Below are positions 22,166 to 32,071 of a stretch of 64,000 bases of DNA, piece after piece (the first letter of the stretch is position 1; the number at the start of each line of letters is the position of its first letter). The stretch comes from Arion vulgaris (taxonomy: Eukaryota > Mollusca > Gastropoda > Stylommatophora > Arionidae): contig CM036767.1 in the NCBI GenBank assembly GCA_020796225.1, positions 14,288,927 to 14,352,926 on the forward strand, written 5' to 3'. Below the pieces are notes generated by a model. It did no database searches. It worked only from the letters and a program-made list of their open reading frames with translations, and had not been told where the DNA came from. The translations under genes and the position numbers were made by a program.

Positions 22166-22606
22166 TATTTGACTTTATGTTACTGGGGGCTGCAGATTTC
22201 CATAACCAGTTTCTTGGTCTCTTGCTCAGCTTTTGTGTCAGTTATCCATTTCTAGACATCAACCAGGAGACTAGTGTAAACACACCCACTCTAAGATTCT
22301 GCTAATCTATAGTACAAACACATCTCCTCCCTATTGGCTGCTTTGATTACACTACTATCTAATCACACGGTAGGTCTCCTTTGATCCCTAGTCACTTTGC
22401 CAGACTAAAATGCATCAGTCTCTTTCCAGGGACACAACATGGAAGTGGAGAAGGGTCTTGGTCACTGCTTACTCACTGACAATGGTACAACTGTATCATT
22501 TTATTTTATTAAACCCGTGGCCCCTGTACAAAGTATAAAAACAGACCACATCAACATTTTGAACAAAATATCTTCAACGTAAACTATTAGAAAGTGAGAA
22601 ACTAAC

Positions 22607-22831
22607 CGGTAAAATAGACAACATAGGAAAGTTCTGTAAAGTTTTCCATTCTCTGTGCAGGTATTCTAAATTCCCAACAATAACAACATGCTTGAGCTCA
22701 TTGTAATGGAAGTTGCTGGCTCTTAGTGGCATCACAAAGTTCCTCAGTCCAATCAAAGGTGATGTTGCATCAGCAAACAGACACACAACAACATGGTTGC
22801 TCAAGCAATTCGCAGATGCTTGGCTTCTATC
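22607..22831 (-). CDS. slo1: slo1 exon: RCK2 first half, [10 protein letters not shown] / [11 protein letters not shown]
   Basis: This exon is exactly 75 codons, between GTACAG and GTTAGT. It encodes [60 protein letters not shown] and [15 protein letters not shown]. All RCK2 landmarks are present. One short patch, ASANCLSN after DRSQ, differs from the usual AAMTVLN(N/G), although length and frame are kept. Confidence 0.96.
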
Positions 22832-22974
22832 CTGTACATGACCAAACACAAAAATTTTAAAAAAGAAAGTAAAACAATTTAATATATTTTTGATCAACTC
22901 GTAATTTAATTTAAATACACATATGAATTAATGTGCTGAAGTATGGTAAATCAAGTGACTTCTCTATTTGTTTT

Positions 22975-23176
22975 GGGTTTTTTTCGATCCAGAAGCATTG
23001 AGCTTTAACTCTTCGACTCGGTGCCATGGACATCATAACCCTTCGGTTCAGTGCCACAAACACTGTAAATCTGGAGAAAACTGTGGCTTTTCTGCCAGAC
23101 CGCGAATTGAACCGCACTCACTGGGGACTTGTCACCCGTCATCCAACACGCTACGAACACGCTGGGCAGGCAGGCG
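22975..23176 (-). repeat. SINE family 3, copy 4
   Basis: It starts at TTTTTCGATCCAGAAGC, with TTCGACTCGGTGCCATGGAC in the middle, and ends at ACGAACACGCTGGGCAGGC. The orientation is minus, the same as slo1. It sits in a 515-base intron, so it makes up about 40% of that intron. Confidence 0.82.
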
Positions 23177-23346
23177 TGACTTTATAAGGATGTATGGAGA
23201 AATTGCTTGCAGACACTATGTAACATCTAAAGGTACAAGAGGAACATAATAATGTTTTGTTTTCACATTCAATATTTCTCATATTTTTCTAGGATCTCTA
23301 TTTACTAGTATATATTTTAAATTTGTCATAACAAAATTTAACTAAC

Positions 23347-23479
23347 CAGGAGAGTATCAGCAAGTGGTCTGTCTGGGCACCAGTGAAACATTCCTGTAGA
23401 ATCAAATTTGTGAGGTTCTTCAGTGACAGAGACTGAAGTATCTTCTAACTGAACAATGGGTTTAGCCTGAGCTGTTTGC
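23347..23479 (-). CDS. slo1: slo1 exon: linker and RCK2 entry, [11 protein letters not shown]
   Basis: This 133-base exon lies between TTTTCCAG and GTTAGT. It encodes [40 protein letters not shown] and [15 protein letters not shown] is a diagnostic Slo1 block just before RCK2. The exon ends on a codon boundary. Confidence 0.95.
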
Positions 23480-23754
23480 CTGGAAAAAACCAAAGGTAAC
23501 AACATGCTCCAAGTTAAGATTACATTTTAAATCACAAGGAATATATGATAGAATTTGTACCACTTAATTTGCTTTAATAAGTCTTGATTTTTCTACTATG
23601 TCTATAAGACTAATTTAGGAGAATGCTCGTAACTGGAACTACTTTCTAAACAGCGTATGAAAATATTGTCAGGCAATATTTGTTTCTAAATGTGGTGCCT
23701 ACTTTGATTGCTAGTTTGACAAGTTATTAAACTGGCTAAAAAAAAGACAATCAT

Positions 23755-24370
23755 TCTTCTTCTTCTTTTGTCATCACACTGCTACCGGGTTGTTGCCCAG
23801 TGTCGTGGTTTTCTGATTTTGTCTTGCGCTGTTCTGGTGGCTTGTGTGATTGTTATCTTTGCTCTTTCACAGGATTCTGCTACGCCATCTAACCATATTT
23901 TCCGTGGTCTTCCTCTTGCCTTCTTTCCCGATGTTCTGAGACAATCATTATCTTCTTCACTTTTTTCAGTGACATACTTGCTAAGGTTGTTGCCCAGTGT
24001 CTGTTTTCTGTTTTTGTCTTGCGTATCTGGTGGCTTTGTGATTGTTATCTTTGCTCTTTCACAGGATGCTGCCACTCCATCTAACCATCTTTTTCGTGGT
24101 CTTCCTCTTGCCTTCTTTCCGATGTTCTGTTGTAGAAGACTCTGTATACTGTGGAGTTTGGATGCATTCTTATTAAGTGGCCAAACCACTTCATTCTTTG
24201 TTTATCTATATAATTCAAGCACGGTTTTGTGCCAACTTTCTTTCTTATGCTGATGTTGGTGATTCTGTCTTTTCTTGTGTTGTTGGTAACTTTTCTCAGG
24301 CAACGCATTTCACATGTAGTTATTTTTGTGACTGCGCTTTGTTCAGTGTCCATGTTTGGCTCTGGTAACA
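23755..24370 (-). pseudogene. Two LINE-A 3' fragments in tandem
   Basis: The 3' end (TTCTTCTTTTGTCATCACAC, GGGTTGTTGCCCAGTG) occurs at 23757 and again, diverged, from 23957. Minus-strand frames give CEMRCLRKVTNNTRKDRITN, YIDKQRMKWFGHLIRM and ARGRPRKRWLDGVAASCERA. Two similar C-terminal domains therefore lie head to tail, from a nested or double insertion. Confidence 0.85.
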
Positions 24371-24454
24371 CAAAGTAGGTATAAAAATGCTGTTGATCAT
24401 TTGTTTCTTAGCTGCCTGTGAAATTTTGGGTGCCTTAACAATGGGGCTAGCTGG

Positions 24455-24671
24455 TAGGTTACAGCATTTGCTTTTGTACTCTAGCCTCTATCTCTCTATC
24501 TAGTTTTCCGTCTTCTGTGAATATGCATCCTAAGTATTTGAATTCTTTCACTTGGTTTATTTTAGTGCCATTGACATGGATGTCTAGATTATTATGTTTT
24601 CTTCCCATATTCATTATTTCTGTTTTAGTGTTGTTGATTTTCATGTCATGTTTCACACAATTATTGTTCAA
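24455..24671 (-). pseudogene. LINE RT thumb-region fragment
   Basis: A 70-codon minus frame reads MNNNCVKHDMKINNTKTEIM and VKEFKYLGCIFTEDGKLDRE. The pattern KTE.M..G......V.EFKYLG is the typical segment after the palm of non-LTR reverse transcriptases. It may belong with the LINE-A fragments just to its left. Confidence 0.8.
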
Positions 24672-25116
24672 TCATTATAAGCTTCAAAAATAGAGAGGGC
24701 AAGACTTGTTCTTCAAGTGAGGAAAACATGACTTTTTAAATGAATATTTAAAATATACTTCAATAATTTCTATTTAATGATAATTAACTTAATTATTAAA
24801 TATAATGAAGTAATCTAAACTATTAAGAATATTTCTAAAATTATTGACAATTTTTTAAAAATAATCAAGTAACAACAATACATAAGTGTCTAAAGTCTTA
24901 AACAGATGCATGATCAATCAGTTAACCATGTTCCATGTCAGCTTTTTGAAGCATGTGGCACATAAAACTGCTCTTAGAAAACTATCCATTTATCCATTCT
25001 CAAATGGCATCTCCACAACAAAGTTTAGCTGTAATAAACCTCCAACAATTTCAATCTTAATAAAAATCATTTGTACATATTTAGTGTACATACCATTGAT
25101 AGTGATTCTCATGTCC

Positions 25117-25228
25117 TGTTGGCCTTCAATTATATTTTCTTATATGCCTGTTGGCCTTCAATTATATTTTCTCATATGCCTGTTGGCCTTCAATTATATT
25201 TTCTCATACGCCTGTTGGCCTTCAATCT
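25117..25228. repeat. 31-base tandem repeat, about 3.5 copies
   Basis: CCTGTTGGCCTTCAATTATA then TTTTCTCATATG is repeated with few changes. Confidence 0.88.
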
Positions 25229-25537
25229 GTCTTTTCTAGTATAGTTTTCAACACAATATACAGTTCCTTGAAACATCAAAAATATGTATTTGCTGATTTC
25301 TTTCACTTTTTTTAATATTTATCCCTGTAGTTATATTTTTGAATAGTTAAAACATTGACAGGACTTTGTACAAGAAATATATTTTCTTCTGCATCAGAAC
25401 TTTGTTCACATATTTGTTTTCATCTTCAACTAAATGCACCATATACGTCTGTACATCCATATTTCAAGTTCTTCACTTCCTTCTGTTTTTTCTGTTCATG
25501 TTTCTGTATCACACAGTATTGAAGAACAGACACTTAA

Positions 25538-26199
25538 GGGTGGATTCTGGTCTGGAAACTTTTTCGTTGCTTTCATATTAATGTAGAATTTGTATTACAA
25601 TTTTGAGATATTATGACTTAAAAGAGTAGAAAAAGTTTAGTTTTCAAAATATGTCAACGCGTTGCCATGGAAACAATAAAAAAATGGCAGCCAAACACAA
25701 AATTAAAAATCCCTTAGGCTCTGAAAGTAATGAATATAAATGAATTCTGTTTTCACTCTAAGGTGAGTAATTGTAATATCTAAAAATTAAAACATGATAT
25801 TTAGGATATATTAAATATTACATTTTTAATGAATTTTGAGTAAAACACACCCAAAAATAGCCTTTTTACCTAATTTTGAGGGAATTTTACCAAAAATTTA
25901 TAAAAATTAAATATTTAATATATCCTAAAGATCATGTGAATATTTTAGATATTACAATTGCACACCTTAGAGTGAAAACAAAATTCATTTACACTCATTA
26001 GATTCAGAGCCATAGGGATTTGAATTTTGTTTTTGGTGCCATTTTGTATTGTTTCCATGACAACGCTTTGACATTAATTTTTTTACTAATTTTTTTCTAC
26101 TATTTTAAGTCATAATCTTTAAAAATGGTTATACAACTTTTACATTAACAGGAAAACAATGAAAATAGCTTCTTGATCCCCACACTACTGAATTCCCCC
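25538..26199. mobile_element. 662-base foldback element with TTAA ends
   Basis: TTAA is at 25534-25537 and 26200-26203. The ends are GGGTGGATTC on the left and GAATTCCCCC on the right. The two halves are extended inverted repeats of about 300 bases meeting near 25865: GCGTTGCCATGGAAACAATA pairs with the complement of ATTGTTTCCATGACAACGC, and TTTTCACTCTAAGGTG pairs with CACCTTAGAGTGAAAA. No open frame exists. TTAA duplication suggests piggyBac-type mobilisation of a long palindrome. Confidence 0.85.
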
Positions 26200-26594
26200 T
26201 TAAGCTAAATTTTAATTTGTTTGTTATTTCTTTACATGTTAATTGTTAATATAAGCACTATAAACCATGTTTTTATGTGCTGCTTTTTTTCTAAATAATA
26301 TTTGGTGCCTTAACAAAATCTATTCTAACTTTCTTATGTAAAATATCAGATTGGGCAGAAATGGAAGCAATAATCCATAAATTACACTGCTGTATTCTAC
26401 AAAGAATTATACACAAATAACATCAAAAATATTATAAATAATTGCTTACAAGTAAAACATTTTGGTACATGAGGTGGTTTGTCGGAGAATTGGTTCCGCC
26501 CGAATGTTTTTCAGATGGCTTGTTGTATTGTACAAGTTAATATTCTTATCCTGTTCTTTAATGTCTTTATCGACATTATTCCATTTCTTAAAGT

Positions 26595-26650
26595 TGTATT
26601 CTCTCTCTCACGATCACCGCTTAGACTGATGTACTAGATTTCTCCATAAA
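26595..26650 (-). repeat. LINE-G tail fragment
   Basis: ATTCTCTCTCTCACGATCACC and GCTTAGACTGATGTAC match 62620-62650, part of a larger LINE 3' tail there. Confidence 0.5.
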
Positions 26651-26699
26651 TCTTATTCATGTGGAAATCTGATTCATGCAGCCTTCAGCAGCGGAGTGT

Positions 26700-27005
26700 T
26701 TTTCATTACATCTTCAGCACCAATTGGAGCTCTGGTGCTTATCCTTCGGAGATGTGTCCAGTTTCAGTCAGCGTTTACTGGGTTCGTCCTCCGTTAGCCT
26801 TTGGCTGTCCCCAGCCAAGGCAGCAGGTTGCTATTTTATTTTAGGGTGGCGACCCTTAGACAACCTTTTCTCCCAGGTTGTCGAGCGTCATCTGTCTGGG
26901 TTACCAGTCTTTTTTTGGACTACTTGGTTTTCCTGCCATCCAGTTGTGTGTACAGTTTGCTCCGCTAGCCTTTGATTGTCCCCAATCAAACTACAAGTCA
27001 GTAGC
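26700..27005 (-). repeat. Interspersed repeat R2, copy 2
   Basis: Inverted match to 6960-7255, from CCAATTGGAGCTC to GATTGTCCCCAATC. Adjacent overlapping open frames of 99 and 63 codons are not conserved in the other copy. Confidence 0.75.
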
Positions 27006-27067
27006 AGAAAGTTTTATTCAAAATTTGTCCTTTGATCAGACCTGGTGTGACCTGAAATTTAAAGATT

Positions 27068-27505
27068 GATCATGATTGATTGATTGATAGGACCAGCATC
27101 ACTGCACTTCGATGAGTAACCATGTGTGCTCTGATCTCTTTCTTACACAGGAAGATCTCAGCGGCAATGTATTAGCTCCGTAGGTAGCACCGGTGAGGGT
27201 CCCCATAATCATAATTGATCTTCCACATTCTTTATCTCTTTCCATCTTGATATATTCTTTTAAAAAAGGGTCTAATGCCGAAGGATTGACTTCATTGCAC
27301 TGGGATTTACCCCATTTGGCTTGGTTCCTCTCCGCAGAAATGATACACCATCTGCTGAGAGTATTGCACAAAGCACGAACTCCGTAGTAAGGGTCTCTGG
27401 AAAAAATGCACCTGTGAACAGAATGATGTGGCCTGGCTTCGAACTCACAACCTTCAGGACACAAGGCAAAGACTCAACCACTTAGCCACAAAGATCCCTA
27501 TGATA
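27068..27505 (-). repeat. SINE family 2, long copy
   Basis: In minus orientation it runs from TGTGGCTAAGTGGTTGAGTC and GAAGGTTGTGAGTTCGAAGC (pol III-like boxes) through CAGTGCAATGAAGTCAATCC to GATCAGAGCACACATGGTTA and an ATCAATCAATCA tail. It is the fullest copy and shows that the TGATTGAT-tailed fragments at 49600-49712 and 63685-63765 belong to this family. It also spans a 121-codon open frame without any known domain. Confidence 0.8.
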
Positions 27506-27569
27506 TATAATCTTCAAACAAATTACTATTTTTCTGCCTTTTGATGTTTACTTTTCAATTTTACATGCA

Positions 27570-27605
27570 ACATATATATATATTTATATATATATATATA
27601 TTCCT
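27570..27605. repeat. (TA)n microsatellite
   Basis: TA dinucleotide run with a short TTTATA interruption. A similar run is at 28036-28058. Confidence 0.9.
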
Positions 27606-27619
27606 CTTGTACCATTATA

Positions 27620-27965
27620 CATTACATAGGGTCTGCAAGTAATTTCTCCATACCGCTCTGTCCAGGCAACTCGCTCTATCTCTTCCATGGAATTGAGTCC
27701 AATATTTCTTGCCTTCTCAGCAAAGCTCTTCTCAGGGTTTCCCTAGGGCGTCCTCTCTTTCTAGAACCCTATTCCTCCCATTTCAATGCCTGCTTTGGTA
27801 TTGTTTGATCATTTCTTCTCAAGGTATGCCCAACATATCTATATCTTCTCTTTCTTATAACAGTTGTTACCAGTGGTTGACCAGACATTTCTCTGATTTC
27901 ATCACTCCAACTGAATTCATCCCATTTTATGTTTACTATTTTTCGCAGACATCTATATGTAACAT
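27620..27965 (-). pseudogene. LINE-D 3' fragment, copy 2
   Basis: ACATAGGGTCTGCAAGTAAT and ATTTCTCCATACCGCTCTGT match 5090-5140 in the same orientation. The minus strand retains pieces of the RRWRYVGHTLRR domain, broken by indels. Confidence 0.78.
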
Positions 27966-28204
27966 GAACACATCAAATATAAAAATGCATATTGACATAA
28001 TAACAAAAAAGCCTGCACATGTGCAGCACATGTAAACTATATATATATATATATATAAGATATGTAGTCAGATGAGAAGAAAAAACATATATATTTATCT
28101 AATGCTAACAGTTATAGATTATTATTTATGTGAGTATACAATATGAAATAGCATGGTAAAGTCACATGATATGTATATAAGTTCTAGTTTAGTTTAGTCA
28201 TTGT

Positions 28205-28330
28205 ATCATCATCACTGCACATCGAACCAGTTAATCCATAAGTGATCCTATCTCCTCCTCAGTATGTCTCTCAGCCTGTGGCAACTAACGACACCGGTTC
28301 TTTGTTGGTTCACTATTCTTCTTTGGCTAC
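28205..28330 (+). repeat. Interspersed repeat R5, copy 2
   Basis: Matches 15750-15850 over CAGCCTGTGGCAACTAACG, CACCGGTTC and GTTCACTATTCTTCTTTGG. Confidence 0.55.
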
Positions 28331-28404
28331 CAGTATAGTGAGTCAGAATCATTGTTCTATTTTGTTATATACTATGCAAAAAAATGTAATTGAATTCATA
28401 TCTT

Positions 28405-28675
28405 TCTTCTTCTTCTTCAAACGCTACACATTAACCACTTGTCAAACCACTCTTTGTGATTTATATGTGAACTGAGCCTGAGAGAAATTGTATGTTGTGT
28501 CAGTTAGTGCGTTACAAGTAGGTCAGCACACCCGATTTCTGTGACGCTTTTTATTTACTTTGGATAGATTCTTAAGCCCCACCTCAGTCGCCTCTTACAA
28601 CATGCCTTATAGGTTGCAGTGTTACTATTCTTTGCTCCCTTTCAGAACCCTGGCAACACAAGGGCGCTAGAATCA
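28405..28675 (-). repeat. SINE family 4a, copy 2
   Basis: TTCTTCTTCTTCAAACGC marks the 3' tail. GTCAGTTAGTGCGTTACAAG and CCTCAGTCGCCTCTTACAAC are in the body, and GGCAACACAAGGGCGC is at the 5' side. Confidence 0.8.
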
Positions 28676-28916
28676 ATTATATTCTAAATAAAGATTCAGT
28701 CTTCTCAGACTTTGTAGTCCACACAAACTAAGTAATCCAGTAGTAATGTCTGTTACTCACAACACAGCTGTTAAATCTCTTTGATTGCATGAAATTTAAT
28801 ACACTTTAAAACCACTGAGACATCATAATACATCAACAAAGCTGATAAACAAGTGCAGTGTAAGCTGATAATGTAAGTAAACAACTATTAGATAATTGCA
28901 ATCATGGAGGTCTTTA

Positions 28917-29160
28917 TACAGGGTGTTCAACTTAAAAGCAGCCCGTGTGGAGCTAATCTGCATATAGTATGAAATGAGAAGGCTCAGTTATGACATAGTA
29001 TAGGTCAGGTTGTGTGACGTGTGTAATGTAGTCGGAAGGCGATGAACAATGTGGCGTAGGGCGAGCTAGTCAGAACCGGTTTAAATAGTAAATAAACACA
29101 ACTCAATGTACCTGGCAAGTTCAATTGTCAATGGGGCTGCAATTATCTTGAACACCTGTA
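28917..29160. mobile_element. Mariner/Tc1-like MITE
   Basis: The terminal inverted repeats are TACAGGGTGTTCAA and, on the right, TTGAACACCTGTA, flanked by TA on both sides. The 244-base body has no open frame. TACAGGGTGT ends and TA duplication are typical of mariner-like elements. Confidence 0.78.
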
Positions 29161-29489
29161 TAATAGATTTATATCAAACTCTATATTTACATATTTCATT
29201 ATTTGTCATGATTATTCGAAAGTGATACAAAATAGAAAGGACTGCATTTTGCAACTTTACTTTCCCCTAAATAAAACACTTTACCATTTGACAATACTAT
29301 TAAAACTTACAGTATTGAAAAAATATTTTTTTTATTATTTATTATTCCATATTTTAAAAGAATCACAATTTGTGTCCTTTTGTGACATTTTTGTGTAATT
29401 TGTTTCAATCAATTTCAATGTTAAAATTCCTTTGTACTGTCCATAATTAATGCATTAAGACTTATTTAAGACGATATCTATCCAAAGCT

Positions 29490-29729
29490 TTTGACTATGT
29501 CTACTCACTAATGTTGACTATATCCACCTACTGCTGTTGACTATATCCACCCACTACTGTTGACTATATCCACCCACTGCTGTTGACTATATCCACTCAC
29601 TGCTGTTGACTATATCCATTCACTGCTGTTGACTATATCCACTCACTGCTGTTGACTATATACACTCACTGCTGTTGACTGTATCCACTCACAGCTGTTG
29701 ACTATATCCACTCACTGCTGTTGACTATA
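29490..29729. repeat. 23-base minisatellite, left part
   Basis: About ten units of CTGCTGTTGACTATATCCACTC or close variants. The array stops in mid-unit at the Gypsy element and resumes at 35980. Confidence 0.92.
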
Positions 29730-29838
29730 TGTTGGAGGGAATGGCTATGCCAGGGGCATACAGCCATGTCCCCGCGCAGAAGCCTCATACAGACAAGTAG
29801 CCCTAGTTTAGAGTAGTTGGTAAGATATATTATTATTA
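29730..29838 (+). repeat. Gypsy 5' LTR, recognisable part
   Basis: The first 105 or so bases match the 3' LTR with a few differences. Similarity stops after GGTAAGATATATTAT. The remaining two thirds of the LTR, including any R-U5 boundary and a clear primer-binding site, are not seen here. Confidence 0.8.
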
Positions 29839-30010
29839 CTTGACACTAAATCACACTAGTTGGATCACGGTGTTTTTTTATTGAACATTTTACACAATTA
29901 CTGTCCATTTAATACAACTGCTGACCCGCGGACTAACAGGGTGGCCAAACAGTTCAGGGTGGTTACTATTTACGTTCTTTGATAACTAATATATATTTGT
30001 TGTCTTTGCA

Positions 30011-30972
30011 GTGTTATTTTTCTATACAGGTATTATGGCATACCGCAACACCAGAGGACATCGGTTTGGTGACGACAATGGCCTACCAGCGGAAGGGTGC
30101 ACTCCCTCCACGCACGGGCTCCAAGAGGATGCGCCCGTGTCAATACCCGTGTCCGGTCATACTTCTGACGGTCTCAGTAGAGATCAGGCGTCCATACCGC
30201 AGCCGTTTTTCCACCCCACCACGACTACACCAACAAAGCCCGCCCCACATTCGTCCCAATTTGCGGCCAGGCCCCCATACTGACCATACGACACTTTGGG
30301 GACAAATTGGGGCCATCTGTGGAGGAGTTTGCTAAAGATGTCCGCAGATATTGGCGGCACTACCGACTCGACGAGGATGATAAGTTGGATTCCATACTGG
30401 AGAATGTTGCGGATGAGATCAAGTGTGAGGTTAGGATTCATATGCTATCCGACAACAACCCGGACACGCTGCTAGGCAAACTTCTCAGGGAGTACGGAGA
30501 CAATCGGTCGGCTCGTGACCTCCTGTCGTTGTTTTATGCGACCTCTCAAAAGTCGGGAACCCTGTCGGAATTCTCCCATCGCCTATCAGAATTATTTTTA
30601 AAAATTACTACGGCCCAGCGAAATGAGGGTTTATTGCAAATGGAACAGAGGATCCTGCGTGATCATTTTGTTAGGACTTTATCGGATCGATTGAGTTCCA
30701 AACTACTGAGGGAAAGTATCCTGCAGAACCCCTCTATGTCCTTCATCGAGACCAGAGACGCCGCCCTTAGGTGGGAACAGGAACCCATTCCTGATACTTC
30801 GGCTAAATTAGATCCCCAAATACGACAATTGCAACGACATATTAAGGCTTTGGAGGATAAATTAGATAATCGTTGGTCGACAAATGTGGCCCTGGCTCCA
30901 CAGAGTGGCAGGATGGCAGTTCAACGGCCATCCCGGTGCGCTATCTGCACGGGCGGCGCACGTCGAGACTGA
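30011..30972 (+). pseudogene. Gypsy gag, frame broken
   Basis: A 90-codon N-terminal frame (MAYRNTRGHR...) gives way near 30280 to the main 221-codon gag frame, with FAKDVRRYWRHYRLDEDDKL, a LLREYGDNRSARDLL segment and a predicted coiled region (PQIRQLQRHIKALEDKLDN). A CCHC zinc knuckle begins (CAIC) at the end of this frame, but its second half (HVETEC) is one frame over, near 30950. Gag would form the cytoplasmic particle. The frame shifts could be real or sequencing errors. Confidence 0.85.
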
Positions 30973-31425
30973 GTGTTGGCATAATCCGTTAAACAGCCAC
31001 CACCCAGGAGGGCGGGCACGACCCTGGGTGCGCACAGAAGGGCCCGAGACAACATTAATGGGTAAGCAGGTTCTCGTGGATGCGACCATAAATGGTTCCG
31101 TGATAAAGTGTTTAATTGACACTGGTTCCCAGGTGTCGGCACTAACCGAAAAATGTTTTCGTCGTTATTTCCCTCACACTCATTTGACAGAACGCATTGG
31201 TAGTCGTTTAACAGCAGCTAATGGCCTACAAATCCGTATTTGGGACACGTGATCGTTGATGTTTACGTCTACGATACCCATTTAACTAACTGTGGGTTTT
31301 ATATTTTCAAGGAGACAGCTTCGAGCTCGGTGGATGAGCACCAGGCTATCCTGGGCACCAACGTGTTGGAAAGATTGCCGGTATTTCGTCCGCTGTTAGA
31401 ATCGCAACGTAACCGCCTCAAATAA
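30973..31425 (+). pseudogene. Gypsy protease region, frame broken
   Basis: The frame at 30884-31252 holds VIKCLIDTGSQVSALTEKCF, the aspartic protease active-site motif (DTG). It stops at 31252. The family's ILGTNVLERLP motif, which closes the protease domain, follows in another frame at 31240-31425. A one-base shift separates them. Confidence 0.85.
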
Positions 31426-32038
31426 GATAATACAACAGAGTCAATCATCGGCGTTCATCTGGAACTCTGGCAAAAGAAGCGTACATTCATGCGAATTCTT
31501 TGAAGGTGGTATGGGTTAAAGGGGCCAATATGTCTAATCATACCCGATCAGTGATATTTGAGTCGTCCAGGTCACTGGGCGCTAAAGGATTCTCTGCTGT
31601 AACACGGTGACTCGTCTAAAACATAAATGTTGCGCGATCCAGGTGATTAACCTATCCAATGAGAGCGTACTGCTCACTAATGGAGAAGTAGTGGGTGAAA
31701 TCCACGACATAGATATCGATAGTGCTTTAAAAATCAATGTTGTTTCGGCTACAGAGGTTGAATGTTCTGTACTGGCACGACAACCAGCACGAGATCTACC
31801 TATGAAAGGTGACAAACAAAGTTTCGACCTGAAGGGTAGCACGGGATCTACAGTACAAATCGAGTCACTACGTCAGCTGTTGAGTGAGTATACTGATATT
31901 TTTACTAACGGCGACACTGATGTAGGTTATACTGACAAGATTCGTCATGCTATCACGCTGCATGATAATACTACTCCGGTCAAATTGCCGTATAGGCGTA
32001 TACCTCCGCTTTCTATGCGGAAGTTCAATCTCATATAA
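31426..32038 (+). pseudogene. Gypsy protease-RT connector, frame broken
   Basis: The 143-codon frame at 31607-32038 ends with a segment typical of the stretch before the reverse transcriptase (LLSEYTDIFTNGDTDVGYTD, then HAITLHDNTTPVKLPYRRIP). A stop and shift lie between it and the reverse transcriptase frame that starts at 32072. Confidence 0.8.
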
Positions 32039-32071
32039 CCGACCTGTTAAATAAACAAATCATTAGAGAAA

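Noticed and set aside
27099..27464. 121-codon minus frame as a gene
   Set aside because: It lies within a SINE family 2 copy and is not open in the other copies.
30184..31142. Minus-strand open frames over gag
   Set aside because: They mirror the Gypsy coding strand and show no independent motifs.
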